DNA of 60,583 nucleotides. Origin: a bacterium (GTDB lineage Bacteria; Planctomycetota; UBA1135; GCA-002686595). The translations under genes and the position numbers were made by a program. This document shows, in pieces, positions 26,433-35,777 of this stretch (within the stretch, counting starts at the first letter, position 1; every line of letters starts with the position of its first letter). The stretch spans positions 1 through 60,583 of the forward strand of contig JAAELL010000023.1 in assembly GCA_024226735.1 (NCBI GenBank), in the 5' to 3' direction. The notes beneath the pieces are model-generated. The model was not told where the DNA came from. It saw only the letters and a program-made list of their open reading frames with translations, and did no database searches.

Positions 26433-27475
26433 CCGAGCCTGCCCCCGAGCCTGCCCCCGGGTCTGCCCCCGGGTCTGCCCCCGGCCGCCGGCGCCGGGCG
26501 ATGACGTGGATCGGTATCGCTTCGAGCCTGGTCTGCATGTACTTCGCGCTGCGCGGCACCGACCTGCGCAGCGTCGGCAAGACGCTCTGGCGTGCACACT
26601 TGCTGTTCGTGATCGCGTACGCCGTAGCGCAGGTCGGTTTCTACTGGGTCAAGGCCGTGCGTTGGCGCTGGCTGCTCGAGCGGCGCTGCACGAGCGGTGA
26701 GCTGTTCGCGCCGATGATGATCGGGACACTCGGGAACAACGTGCTCCCCGCGCACCTCGGCGAGCTCGTGCGCATGGATTTCTGCGCCAGACTCGTCGGC
26801 TTTCCACGCTCGAGCGTGCTGGCGAGTCTGGTGCTCGAGCGCATGTTCGACGTACTGGCCGTGCTGGCTCTCTTCGCGGCAGGCGGTCTCGTCTTGGTCG
26901 ACGTACCTGCTCTCTTCACGACCGCCGCCTGGTGGTCAGCGGCGCTCGCGTTGACGGGCCTGGGATGCGCCGTTCTGTACGTGAGTCGCACGGAAGCCGT
27001 CGTGCGGCTGGTGACGGGCACGACACGCATGCTGCCCGAAGGCGTCCGCTCGCGCATCATCGAGCAGGTCCGGCTCGGCGCTGCCGGGATGCGCGCACTA
27101 CGCGATCCGCGCGCCGCGCTGCTGATCGCGCTCGGCTCGCTCGTGCAATGGGCGTGCATGGCCGGCTCGATCCTCTTCGCGCTGATGGCGCTGGACGTGG
27201 ACGCTCCGGCGGCGGCCTCGGTCGTCATTCTCGGAGCGGCGGTCATCGGCGTGACGCTTCCCGCGGCACCGGGTTTCTTCGGGACGCTCGAGCTCGCCTT
27301 CGTGATCGCCCTACAGCCCTTTGGTATCCACGAGGAGGCCGCGCTCGCCGTGGCGCTCCTGTACCACGTGCCGTCTTTCGTGCTCACCTCGCTCGTCGGG
27401 GCCTACGCGTTGCGACGGGTCGGCGCGCGGCTGAGCGACGCGGCGCCGAAGGGGAGCGATTCATTTCCGGCGTAG
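26429..27475 (+). CDS. UPF0104/LPG-synthase-TM-like membrane protein
   Basis: A 348-aa integral membrane protein with about eight helices. It shows features of the lysylphosphatidylglycerol-synthase TM / UPF0104 family: VKAVRWRWLLERR, GTLGNNVLPAHLGELVR, LERMFDVLAV and LPAAPGFFGTLE. Relatives in polysaccharide loci are thought to move lipids or polyprenyl-linked glycans. The GTG at 26429 overlaps the previous stop and places four 4-residue repeats (EPAP, EPAP, GSAP, GSAP) at the N-terminus. An ATG at 26501 would give 324 aa and leave the repeats untranslated. Confidence 0.8.
   Translation: MTEPAPEPAPGSAPGSAPGRRRRAMTWIGIASSLVCMYFALRGTDLRSVGKTLWRAHLLFVIAYAVAQVGFYWVKAVRWRWLLERRCTSGELFAPMMIGTLGNNVLPAHLGELVRMDFCARLVGFPRSSVLASLVLERMFDVLAVLALFAAGGLVLVDVPALFTTAAWWSAALALTGLGCAVLYVSRTEAVVRLVTGTTRMLPEGVRSRIIEQVRLGAAGMRALRDPRAALLIALGSLVQWACMAGSILFALMALDVDAPAAASVVILGAAVIGVTLPAAPGFFGTLELAFVIALQPFGIHEEAALAVALLYHVPSFVLTSLVGAYALRRVGARLSDAAPKGSDSFPA
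26435..26482 (+). repeat. 12-bp tandem repeat, four copies (2+2)
   Basis: Two copies of GAGCCTGCCCCC (26435-26458) are followed by two of GGGTCTGCCCCC (26459-26482). They fall at the start of the UPF0104-like gene and keep the frame, so copy-number change would add or remove four residues without a frameshift. Confidence 0.8.
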
Positions 27476-28816
27476 CGTGCCCAGGATCGAGGCGTGGACG
27501 CCCAGGCTGCGCCGGACGATCTCGTGCGAGGCGAGTGAGGTCAGGAGGGTGACGACGAGGACCGTGATGCTCGCGCCCATCAGGCCGTGCGCAGGCACGA
27601 GTATGAGGAACAGGACCGCCGTCAGAGCGAGGCCCGCCGCGGACACCCACATGCTCGCCACCTGCCGCCCGGTGACGTTGAGCAGCTCGGACACGGGGCC
27701 GAAGCCAGCACGCACGAGTTGCGCGGTCCCGAGGATCAGCAGGGCGGGATAGCCGCGCTCGAACTCCTCGCCGAAGATCGCCAGCAGTGGACGGCCCCAG
27801 AGGGCGAGCACGGCGAGGCCGACGAGGCCGCCACTGAAGCGCAGCATCGCGGCTTGGGCGACGAGGTGGCGCACCTGTCCGACCTCGCCCGCGGCGTGCA
27901 GCTGCGAGATGGACGGCAACACGAGGGAGTCGACCGCGATGATGCCGAACCCGATGAAGAACGCTGTCCGCCAAGCCGCCCAGTAGACCGCGACATCCTG
28001 GGGAGGCTGAAAGAGCCCGAGCAGCGTGACGTTGACCTCGGGGTAGAAGGTGGACGCCAAGCTGACGACGAGCAACGGCGACGAGATCTTCAGCCAGGAG
28101 CGCGTGTCGTACTCGGCTGTGACCCCTCCGAGCTGGGGCCGGAGCGCGCGGCCCAAGATCGCGCTCTGCCCCAACAGCACGATGAGCGCAACGCCCAAGT
28201 GCACCGCCATCGCGAGGCCCGCTCCCAGCGCGAAGTCGTTGAGCCAGAGGACGGCGACGACGGCCAGGAACGCGGCCGGACGGACGATCGTGTTCGGCAA
28301 CACCGTCAGCGTAAACCGTCGGAAGGCGTGCGCGTGACCGGACTGGAGCCGCAGGAGCCCGAACGCCGGAATGGCGAGGAAGCTCGTGATCAGTGCCCAA
28401 TGCGGTGGCTGGTCCGTCCAGTGCGCGTAACCCCAGATCGACGCCGCGCCGATCAGGGCGACGGCGCTTCCCGCGCCGAGCACGATCTGACGGCCACGCC
28501 GGATGAAGCCGAGAGCCTTGCCGGTGTTCTCGTTCGCGAGCTCGAGCCCCACGACACGCAACGAAGCGTCGCGCAGACCGAGCACGCAGATCGTCGTGAC
28601 CACCGTGCACGTCGCGAAGGCTCCCGCGTAGCGGCCGAACTCCAGGTCGCCCATCCAGTTCGCGAGCGCGACCTGAGTGACGTACGCGAGCGCCGCGCCG
28701 ATCAGGCGCGCCGAGAAGAAGAGCGCCGAACCGCGTGCGAGACGTGCGAATCCTCGGCCGAAGCGCTTGCGCGGCGCCGAGGGTGCCGCGGGTCCCGTCA
28801 GTTCAGTCTCCGGCAC
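27461..28816 (-). CDS. Wzx-like polysaccharide flippase (MOP superfamily)
   Basis: A 451-aa polytopic protein with 12-14 hydrophobic segments, beginning with the amphipathic GFARLARGSALFFSARLIG that opens most Wzx/RfbX-type flippases. It would move the lipid-linked repeat unit to the periplasmic face. GTG 28816 is chosen as start because it overlaps the upstream kinase-like gene by 19 bases, and residues before it would be a shadow of that gene. Its end overlaps the convergent UPF0104-like gene by 15 bases. It is last in the Wza-to-Wzx minus-strand operon. Confidence 0.82.
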   Translation of the reverse strand: MPETELTGPAAPSAPRKRFGRGFARLARGSALFFSARLIGAALAYVTQVALANWMGDLEFGRYAGAFATCTVVTTICVLGLRDASLRVVGLELANENTGKALGFIRRGRQIVLGAGSAVALIGAASIWGYAHWTDQPPHWALITSFLAIPAFGLLRLQSGHAHAFRRFTLTVLPNTIVRPAAFLAVVAVLWLNDFALGAGLAMAVHLGVALIVLLGQSAILGRALRPQLGGVTAEYDTRSWLKISSPLLVVSLASTFYPEVNVTLLGLFQPPQDVAVYWAAWRTAFFIGFGIIAVDSLVLPSISQLHAAGEVGQVRHLVAQAAMLRFSGGLVGLAVLALWGRPLLAIFGEEFERGYPALLILGTAQLVRAGFGPVSELLNVTGRQVASMWVSAAGLALTAVLFLILVPAHGLMGASITVLVVTLLTSLASHEIVRRSLGVHASILGTLRRK

Positions 28817-29706
28817 AGGCGCCCTAGTCTCCGCATGTATCGAGCGCCCAAAGTGCGGACACCCGCGGACTTCAGCACCGCCTCGAGCCGGCTGCCTCCC
28901 TGGAACTCCTGGAAACGAAACCTGTTCTGGAGCGCCAGCTCGGCCTCGATTGCTGCCGAGCTGGTATAGGGTCTCCACTGTTCGAAGGCCTGCTCGACCA
29001 GGCTCGCGTCCGGCCCCTTCAGGAACCGGCTCGTCGGCCTGCCCCAGTTGAGCAGACCCACCGAGACGAGCAGCTTGGCGGCGGCCTCTTCGATCGGCGC
29101 CGTGTAGGGCTTGCCGAAGTCGAAGATGACCATCTCGCGGTTGTTCGTCCGCGGCCCGAAGCCCGTGTTGCGGATGTCGATGCCCTTGAAGTTGACGGCG
29201 AGTCCGCGCGACTCGTAGCTACGCTGCTTGCGATTCAACTCGGGACGGCGGTCGCCCGCTTCGAAGAGCGTATCGAGCACGGCGCGCAGGCTGCGTAGCG
29301 CTTCGGGGAACATCGCGGCGAATGCAGCGCCGTCGGACTCGCGCAACACTCGGTCGACCGGAACTACCTCGGCCCATTCGATCGCGATCAACATGTGCTC
29401 GTCGGATCGAAAGAGCACCTGCGGTACACGCGCGACGGATCCGAGGAGGTCGGTCGCCACGGCCGCTCCTTGGCACTCGTATTCGAAGTGATCCCGATGC
29501 CAGGCGCCACCGCGGTCGCACATCTGCTTGATGAAGACCTTGCGCTCGGTCCCGTCCTCGCCGACCGCGGTCGCCTGGCCCACGCGGGACCAGTTGCGTT
29601 GATCGTGTGCGAGGCACAGTACGCGCAACGTTCCCGAGACGTCGCGGAGCTCGAGTTGCTTGCCGCTCTGGATCGGCTGCGCGTTCGACATCGTGGCGGG
29701 GCTCAT
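28798..29706 (-). CDS. Kinase-like protein of the polysaccharide operon (LPS-kinase/APH fold)
   Basis: A 302-aa soluble protein with a remote protein-kinase-like layout. KVFIKQMC gives the ATP-binding Lys, MLIAIEWAEVV a hinge-like stretch, and MVIFDFGKP near residue 195 corresponds to the DFG metal motif. The catalytic loop is atypical: FKGIDIRNTGF replaces the usual HxDxxxxN. It may phosphorylate a sugar of the glycan or glycolipid, or may be inactive. The ATG at 29706 overlaps the polymerase stop (ATGA); ATG 29691 is the alternative. Confidence 0.65.
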   Translation of the reverse strand: MSPATMSNAQPIQSGKQLELRDVSGTLRVLCLAHDQRNWSRVGQATAVGEDGTERKVFIKQMCDRGGAWHRDHFEYECQGAAVATDLLGSVARVPQVLFRSDEHMLIAIEWAEVVPVDRVLRESDGAAFAAMFPEALRSLRAVLDTLFEAGDRRPELNRKQRSYESRGLAVNFKGIDIRNTGFGPRTNNREMVIFDFGKPYTAPIEEAAAKLLVSVGLLNWGRPTSRFLKGPDASLVEQAFEQWRPYTSSAAIEAELALQNRFRFQEFQGGSRLEAVLKSAGVRTLGARYMRRLGRLCRRLN

Positions 29707-30953
29707 CCGAACCGGGGACGAGACTCGGCGAGCTTGGACTGTCGGATGGCGAGACCGACACCGAGGCCGAGGAAGACGAAGAGGTGCCGCCAGTGGAGCG
29801 TGTCGATGACCATGCTCTCCGCGAGGATACCGACGACGACCGCGAGGCACGCCGCGATGTTCACAGCGTACTTGCCGCGCGCGACGACTTCGCGCAGCAT
29901 CGTCAAGAGGCAGGAACCGAAGACCATTATGAACCCAACTGCGCCCAGCCAGCCGGTTTCGAGCAGGACGCGCAGGTACGTGTTGTGCATCGCCCGGTCG
30001 AAGCGAGGCTTCTTCCACTCCCCTGCACCGATGCCGAACGGGTGATCCGCGGCGACGGTCAGGGCGTAGCGGTGGGTGCCGAATCGATCCGAATCGTAAC
30101 CTTGGAACGACAGTCGGTCGACGAAGTAGTCCACGTCCGCGGATTTTGCCAGGACGAACACGACGGACGGAACGGCTATGGCCGCCGCCAGCCCGATCGT
30201 GACCGCCAGGCGCTTGAGGACCCGGGGGTTGCGGACCACCAGGACCTGCAGGGCGATGAACGCGATCAGCGTGACGCCCAGGTTGAAGTAGGCGCCGCGT
30301 GAGAAGCTGAACAGGATTCCGATGAGGTAGACAGTCGCCATCACGATGCGGGCAAACCCAAACGGCGTGCGCTCGAGGCCCGACGCGAACGTCCAGAGCA
30401 CGACGGACACGAGGAATGGCGAGAAGACGTTCGGATCCTTGAACGTGCTGCGGATCCGAATTCCGCTCGCGTCGCGCATGTAGTCTTGCCAGTTCGGCAG
30501 GACGTGGTAGTGCGCGAGGATTCCGATCAGCGCCGTCACCAGGGCGGCGATCGAGATTCCGATGAACATCGGCGTGACGATCGCGTCGCCGTAACGGTGG
30601 ACGAGCGCGGCGATGCAGTAGGCCGCTCCGAACAGATAGAACGTGATCACCATGAAGCGGAGCGAATGCACCAGCTCCCATGCGACCAGCGTCGACAGCA
30701 GGTTGCACGCGGCGAACAGGACCATCCCGAGCAGCGCGCCCGGGCCGATCGGCACCGGCGACAGCGATCGTGCGGTGAGCAAGGCGACGAGCGCCACCGG
30801 CAGGAACAGGAGATCCGTCGGCGCCGGCTCGTTGATGACGTACCCGCTCATCGCGAGCATCGCGACCAAGAGGAACACGAGCACCCGCGGGGGCGTCTCG
30901 TCCGCGTCCATGCGCTGGACCTCGGAAAGCGCGGTCGTCATCGAGACTGTCAT
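29703..30953 (-). CDS. Wzy/WaaL-like O-antigen polymerase or ligase
   Basis: A 416-aa membrane protein with 10-12 hydrophobic helices and one large periplasmic loop (about residues 270-340). That loop carries GTHRYALTVAADHPFGIGAGEW and MHNTYLRVLLETG, the H-x-NxY region typical of the O-antigen ligase/polymerase family. Given the surrounding Wzx/Wza genes, a Wzy polymerase role is likelier than WaaL. The ATG overlaps the glycosyltransferase stop (ATGA), and its own stop overlaps the kinase-like gene. Confidence 0.82.
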   Translation of the reverse strand: MTVSMTTALSEVQRMDADETPPRVLVFLLVAMLAMSGYVINEPAPTDLLFLPVALVALLTARSLSPVPIGPGALLGMVLFAACNLLSTLVAWELVHSLRFMVITFYLFGAAYCIAALVHRYGDAIVTPMFIGISIAALVTALIGILAHYHVLPNWQDYMRDASGIRIRSTFKDPNVFSPFLVSVVLWTFASGLERTPFGFARIVMATVYLIGILFSFSRGAYFNLGVTLIAFIALQVLVVRNPRVLKRLAVTIGLAAAIAVPSVVFVLAKSADVDYFVDRLSFQGYDSDRFGTHRYALTVAADHPFGIGAGEWKKPRFDRAMHNTYLRVLLETGWLGAVGFIMVFGSCLLTMLREVVARGKYAVNIAACLAVVVGILAESMVIDTLHWRHLFVFLGLGVGLAIRQSKLAESRPRFG

Positions 30954-32083
30954 CGGCTGGATGAATGTCCGTCCGTGAGCACTCGATACAGCGCGAGCGT
31001 CGAATCGACCATGGTGTCGGCCGAGAATTCCCGCGCGCGCTCGAGGGAGCGGGCGGCGTAGCGCTCGCGTAGCCCGTGGTCGTCGGTCAACGGCTGGAGG
31101 GCTTCGCCGAGCTCTTGAGGACTATGGCCGGTAGATACGGCCCCGTTGCCCCCGTTTTCGACGGTGCTCGGCACGCCTCCCACCGGGGTCGCGACGATGG
31201 GCAGTCCCGCCGCCAGAGCCTCGAGCAGGACGTACGGCATGGCTTCGTACGCGCTCGGCATCACGAAGACGTCGAAGCCGCGCATGACCGTGTCCGGGTT
31301 GCGCGCACCGGTCCAGACGATCGCGTCGTCGAGGTCGATGCTCCGGGCGAGGGACTGGACCTCCGCCTCCATGGGGCCGTCGCCGACCATGCACAACCGC
31401 AGCTTGGGCCGCGACGCGCGCAGCTGGGCGAATGCGTGGAGCAGCAGCGCGGGATCCTTCTGCGGCATCAACCGTCCGAGGAAGCCGAGCACGACCTCGT
31501 CCTCGGTGAAGCCTAGCTCGCCCCGGACTTGCTCGCGCGAACGCCAATTCTGTTCCCGCGGCCCGTTCGGGATGTAGTGCACGCGGTCCTGCCCGAGCCC
31601 CATTTCGACGATGTGCTCGCGCTCACCCAGCGACACGGCGATGATGGCGTCCGTGCGCGGCGCGAGCATGCGCTCGGCGGCGCGAGTCGCGTGACTCATC
31701 ATCTTCCCGGCGTCCGGGTTCATCGTGTAGATGCAGTGCGGCGTATAGAGCACGCGCGCGTTCCCGTGGCCGCCGGCCGAGCGAACGATGAGGCCGGCCT
31801 TGGAGCTATGAGCGTGCACGACGTCGAAGGCGGGGCCATTGACGAAGCGGCGGTAGCGTCGCATCGCGCCGAGATCCGCCGGCCGCGGCGCGCGATGCAT
31901 CGTCAGCGGACTCGCTCGAAGATCCTCGAGCTCGGCGATGCCGGTACGGAATGGACCGTCCATCCGTAACGGCGAGTACACGAGGTGCACTTCGCACCCA
32001 CGCTCGAGCAGTCCGTGGGCGAGGTCGACGACGTGACGGCCGACCCCTGCGGCGGACGCTTCCGTCACCAGGAGGACCTTCAT
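30950..32083 (-). CDS. Family 4 glycosyltransferase (GT-B)
   Basis: A 377-aa GT-B transferase that adds a sugar to the lipid-linked repeat unit. The N-terminal domain starts MKVLLVTEASAAGVGRHV; the C-terminal nucleotide-sugar domain has GFLGRLMPQKDPALLLHAF and the E-x7-E motif in SAYEAMPYVLLEALAAGLP. ATG 32083 is chosen for the conserved N-terminus. There is a 93-base gap to the priming transferase gene, then an overlap with the polymerase gene. Confidence 0.9.
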   Translation of the reverse strand: MKVLLVTEASAAGVGRHVVDLAHGLLERGCEVHLVYSPLRMDGPFRTGIAELEDLRASPLTMHRAPRPADLGAMRRYRRFVNGPAFDVVHAHSSKAGLIVRSAGGHGNARVLYTPHCIYTMNPDAGKMMSHATRAAERMLAPRTDAIIAVSLGEREHIVEMGLGQDRVHYIPNGPREQNWRSREQVRGELGFTEDEVVLGFLGRLMPQKDPALLLHAFAQLRASRPKLRLCMVGDGPMEAEVQSLARSIDLDDAIVWTGARNPDTVMRGFDVFVMPSAYEAMPYVLLEALAAGLPIVATPVGGVPSTVENGGNGAVSTGHSPQELGEALQPLTDDHGLRERYAARSLERAREFSADTMVDSTLALYRVLTDGHSSSR

Positions 32084-32176
32084 GCCGAGCGCCGCTTCCC
32101 TCTCCTGTGCCGGCGCGTCCAGCGGCTGGGGACGGCGCCGGCCAGCTCGGGCGGTGCTGGTGCAGATCGCGGACAA

Positions 32177-33676
32177 TCAGAAGGCACCGTGACCTCCAAG
32201 AACGACGCGCACCGTACGCAGGAGGATGTGCATCTCGAGCCAGATGGACCAGTTGCGCGCGTAGTAGCTGTCGAGCTCGACGCGCTCCTCGTAGGTCGTG
32301 TTGTTGCGACCGGAGATCTGCCACAGCCCCGTCACGCCGGGCCAGACCTTCTTGTAGAGCTCGAACGAATCGGCGTATTTTGCCACTTCGTCGTCGACGA
32401 TCGGACGTGGTCCGACCAGGCTCATTTCACCACGCAAGACGTTCCAAAGCTGCGGCAGCTCGTCGAGGCTGAGTCGACGCAAGAGCTTGCCAATCGAAGT
32501 GACCCGCGGGTCGTTCTTGAGCTTCTGATCCTTCTCCCATTCCGCGCGCAGCTCCGGGTCTTTCGCCAGGCACTCGTCGAGGGTTTTCTGGGCGTCCGGG
32601 ATCATCGTGCGGAACTTCCACACGTGCAGAACCTCACCGCCGCGGCCGATCCGTTTGTGGCGGAAGAAGACCGGGCCGCGCGAAGTGAGCTTGATCGCGA
32701 TCGCCAACGCCGCAACGAGGGGCACGGCCACGATCGATCCTAATCCGACGATCGCGAGATCGAGCACGCGCTTCTGGAAGCGGCACAAGGGGTGCAGCAG
32801 CCGGTCGCGCAGACGAACCCCCGACAGTCCGGCAGCGTAGAACTCGATGCCGGGAGGGAACGGGCTGTGGCTCAGTCGCGGCGAGAGGACGAGCAGATTG
32901 GCAACCCCGAGCTGGTCATGGTTGCGCCAAGCGTGCATGCCGTGCATGCCGTGCACGTCGTCGACGACGATCGCCCAGAAGGCGTGCTGGCGACGGGCGA
33001 GCGCGGCTGCCTCACGCGGTAGTGCCGCCGCCGAAGCGACACAATCCGAGTCCAGGAAGGCGACGGGCCGCAGGCCCGAGGCGCGGTTGCGCATGAGGGT
33101 CCGGTAGGTGTCCTCGCACTCGTCGCCGTTGCCGATCACGATCGCGCGCACGCCCCACCCATCGATGCGAGAGAGCAGCGCGCGGCCGACTTCCCGCCCC
33201 GCGGCGACCGACCAGATCGTCAGCAGCCACGCGCACGCCGCGAAGACGATCCACGTCGTGTGGGTGGGCAGCATCGTCACGGCGAGGATCGAGAACGACC
33301 CGAACAGGAGAGATACGCCGATCGACAATCGCTTGATCTCGACCGACGGACCCATTGCGGACCCGGGGTAGACCCCAAGGAGTCCGAGGAATAGTGGCAA
33401 GCTGAGCCCGAACGGCGTAAACGCCTCCAACGTGCCCGCGAACGACGCGAGACCGAAGGCCCGGAAGAGTCCCGCGATCACGAGGACGGGGGTCCAAAAT
33501 GAGACGAGGTCTACGACGATCAGCGGCAGGCTGGTCTTGGTGAGCTCGAGTACGTAGGCGAGAGCGTCGGAGCGCGGCTCACCCGCGTCAACCTTTGGCA
33601 GGTGTTCCTCAGGATGCGTGGGAGAGTCGAGTTGCGAAGCTCTCGACCGACTGGTAGACGGACCGAAGATAGTCAT
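32177..33676 (-). CDS. WbaP-like priming sugar-phosphate transferase
   Basis: Starts repeat-unit assembly by moving a sugar-1-phosphate from a nucleotide sugar to undecaprenyl phosphate. The 499-aa protein has four to five N-terminal TM helices, a CoA-binding-like cytoplasmic domain ([16 protein letters not shown]), and the C-terminal bacterial sugar transferase domain from about residue 295: KRVLDL, the re-entrant helix, [27 protein letters not shown] and LVGPRP. A small HGMHGMH repeat near residue 240 comes from a 9-base tandem duplication. Confidence 0.9.
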   Translation of the reverse strand: MTIFGPSTSRSRASQLDSPTHPEEHLPKVDAGEPRSDALAYVLELTKTSLPLIVVDLVSFWTPVLVIAGLFRAFGLASFAGTLEAFTPFGLSLPLFLGLLGVYPGSAMGPSVEIKRLSIGVSLLFGSFSILAVTMLPTHTTWIVFAACAWLLTIWSVAAGREVGRALLSRIDGWGVRAIVIGNGDECEDTYRTLMRNRASGLRPVAFLDSDCVASAAALPREAAALARRQHAFWAIVVDDVHGMHGMHAWRNHDQLGVANLLVLSPRLSHSPFPPGIEFYAAGLSGVRLRDRLLHPLCRFQKRVLDLAIVGLGSIVAVPLVAALAIAIKLTSRGPVFFRHKRIGRGGEVLHVWKFRTMIPDAQKTLDECLAKDPELRAEWEKDQKLKNDPRVTSIGKLLRRLSLDELPQLWNVLRGEMSLVGPRPIVDDEVAKYADSFELYKKVWPGVTGLWQISGRNNTTYEERVELDSYYARNWSIWLEMHILLRTVRVVLGGHGAF

Positions 33677-33700
33677 TCAAGGTGTTGCGGCAGGTGCGAG

Positions 33701-35776
33701 TCAAAGCGTTCGATACAGCCAAGACGGAATCGGGAAACGTCGCTTGTTGAGAACAGCGCCCAATAAGTTGACACTAGCCATCCTAAGCACGTCACTCGTC
33801 TTGTGCGCGACCTGCCAGCGAGTTTTGCCTGACTCGAGAACTATGAAGGAGACGTCACACGCCGACGCAAGCGCGGCGAACGAGTTGTGTGAAGTGATCT
33901 GCGGGAGATCGATCACGACGTAGGCGAACGACGCTGTCCACTCGCGCAGCAACTCCATCATCTCGTCGTGCGCGAAGCGGCCGAGCATTCGGTGCGATGC
34001 CGTTCCGCCCGGAATGACATGCATGTTGGGCGTGCGTAGCGGGTGCACTGGAGGCTTGGCTTTGCTGCGCCGCGCCAGTGCGTCCGAAATGCCTGGACGG
34101 GACTCTCCGAGCAGCGCGTCGCTGATGCGTGGATCCTCGAAGTTGGCGTCGACGAGCGCGACGTCGCCTTCGCCGCGCAGCGCGAGGGTCGCGGCCAGGC
34201 CGGCGGCCACCGAAGTGACGCCCGCGCCGGGCTGGCAGCCCGTGACGGCAACGAACTTGGTCGTCGAGCCCGAGCCTTGCGTGGCCAAGGTCACTTGCTC
34301 ACGCAACTCGCGGAACGGACGGCTGACCGAACGCGGGACTTGCCCGAGCTTCCAGTCCTCGAGCTCGGGAATCGACGCGAGGGCGCGGATGTTGACGCGC
34401 TCCTCGAGCTTGTCCGGCGAGTCGACCGCGTCGCTGAGGAACTCGAGCACGAACACGAGCATGATCGAGATCCCGAGGGCCATGAACAGACCCAGCGCGA
34501 GGAGCGGGACCTTTCCAGGACCGATGGGCTTGTCCGGGAGGGTCGCACGCTGGATCACGCTGATGTTGGAGATGCGTTCGCGGTGGAAGGCGCGTTGGAT
34601 GCGGGCCTGCTCCAGGCTCTCCTGGTAGCTGCGGTAGCTCTCTGCCTGGGTCTGGACGTTGCGGGTGAGCCGGTTGAGCTCCGCCTCGTTCGCGGACAGT
34701 TGCTTGAGCTCGTCACGCACCGAGCCGACCTGCGTCTCGAGGGCGTCCGCCTGGGCCTTCTGGCTCGACAGGAGCGCGCGCGCCTCGACCAGGCCCATCG
34801 TGGCCTGCTGGAGGTTGGGGTTGATCCCGCGCACGACCCGCGGGCCGCTCTGCACGTTCGCGATCATCTTCTCGGTGGTCTGGATGCGCGTTCGCACTTC
34901 CTGGACGGGTCGGCTCTCGTCCAGGTAGTCGATCAAGAGGTCCTGCTCGCTGATACGCAGCTCGTAGAGCCTCTGCTGGAGCGCCTTCAGCGTCCCGTCC
35001 TCGGCGCCGCTCGACTCGCTCACGATGACTTTCTGGGGGATGTCGCCGGCCAGCTCCTCGAGACGCGTGATGCGTGCCTCGGTGGACGCGACGGCGACGA
35101 TGGCCTGTTGGCGGCTCTGCTCGAGCGTGTCGATGCGATCGAGGAGCGCGGTGCGCTCTTGCTCGATCGAGGTCACGCCCATCTCGCTCTTGAGCTTGAA
35201 GAGCGAATCCTCCACGTCCTCGATCTCGCCCTCGAGTCGCTCCGTCTCTTGCAGGAAGAACTCGTAGGCGCCGGTGTTTTGGTGGATCTCGATGTGCTTG
35301 TCGAGGTAACGCTCGACGAGGACGAGCAGCACGCGCTGCGCGAACTCGGCCTCCTGCCCCGAGAACGTGAGGTTGATGACGTTGCTCTCGTCCTGAAGTC
35401 CGGGGCTGAGCTGGCTCTCGATGTCGTCGGCGTCGATCTGGATCGGGCCACTCGGATGCTCACCGGTCGCCAAGAGGTCCGACACCTCGTTGAGTAGCTC
35501 GTTGCTGGTCAGGATCTCCAGCTCGGAGTGCAGTTGGGCCTTGCGCTCGGTGTCGCTGCGGAACGAGATCGGATCGACGGCGGGGTCGATTCGCACCAAG
35601 AGCTTCGCGTCCGAGCTGAACACGTTGTCGCGCACGAGGACCAGCGCCGCGATCAAGGCGCTCATCAGCAGGAAGCACGTGATCGCCGTCTCGAGGTGTT
35701 TGAAAATGACGCGGTAGAGGTCCCGCAGCGAGAGGATCGAGATCCCCGCGCTCGTGTTGTTGTTCTCACCCGGCAT
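33701..35776 (-). CDS. Wzc-like chain-length/tyrosine-kinase protein with altered P-loop
   Basis: Controls export and chain length of the polysaccharide with the Wza-like channel. The 691-aa protein has an N-terminal Wzz domain with a TM segment near residues 28-50, a long coiled coil (about 175-400), a second TM near 422-445, and a cytoplasmic BY-kinase-like domain. The P-loop reads TGCQPGAGVTS near residue 510, with Val where Lys is expected. Walker A' (ALVDANFEDP) and Walker B (VVIDLP) remain, but the C-terminal Tyr cluster is missing. Phosphotransfer is therefore doubtful. The gene follows the Wza-like gene by one base. Confidence 0.85.
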   Translation of the reverse strand: MPGENNNTSAGISILSLRDLYRVIFKHLETAITCFLLMSALIAALVLVRDNVFSSDAKLLVRIDPAVDPISFRSDTERKAQLHSELEILTSNELLNEVSDLLATGEHPSGPIQIDADDIESQLSPGLQDESNVINLTFSGQEAEFAQRVLLVLVERYLDKHIEIHQNTGAYEFFLQETERLEGEIEDVEDSLFKLKSEMGVTSIEQERTALLDRIDTLEQSRQQAIVAVASTEARITRLEELAGDIPQKVIVSESSGAEDGTLKALQQRLYELRISEQDLLIDYLDESRPVQEVRTRIQTTEKMIANVQSGPRVVRGINPNLQQATMGLVEARALLSSQKAQADALETQVGSVRDELKQLSANEAELNRLTRNVQTQAESYRSYQESLEQARIQRAFHRERISNISVIQRATLPDKPIGPGKVPLLALGLFMALGISIMLVFVLEFLSDAVDSPDKLEERVNIRALASIPELEDWKLGQVPRSVSRPFRELREQVTLATQGSGSTTKFVAVTGCQPGAGVTSVAAGLAATLALRGEGDVALVDANFEDPRISDALLGESRPGISDALARRSKAKPPVHPLRTPNMHVIPGGTASHRMLGRFAHDEMMELLREWTASFAYVVIDLPQITSHNSFAALASACDVSFIVLESGKTRWQVAHKTSDVLRMASVNLLGAVLNKRRFPIPSWLYRTL

Positions 35777-35777
35777 G

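Noticed and set aside
34043-35497. 484-codon plus-strand frame opposite the Wzc-like gene
   Set aside because: Leu/Arg/Glu-rich complement of a coiled-coil coding region; no start context or domain.
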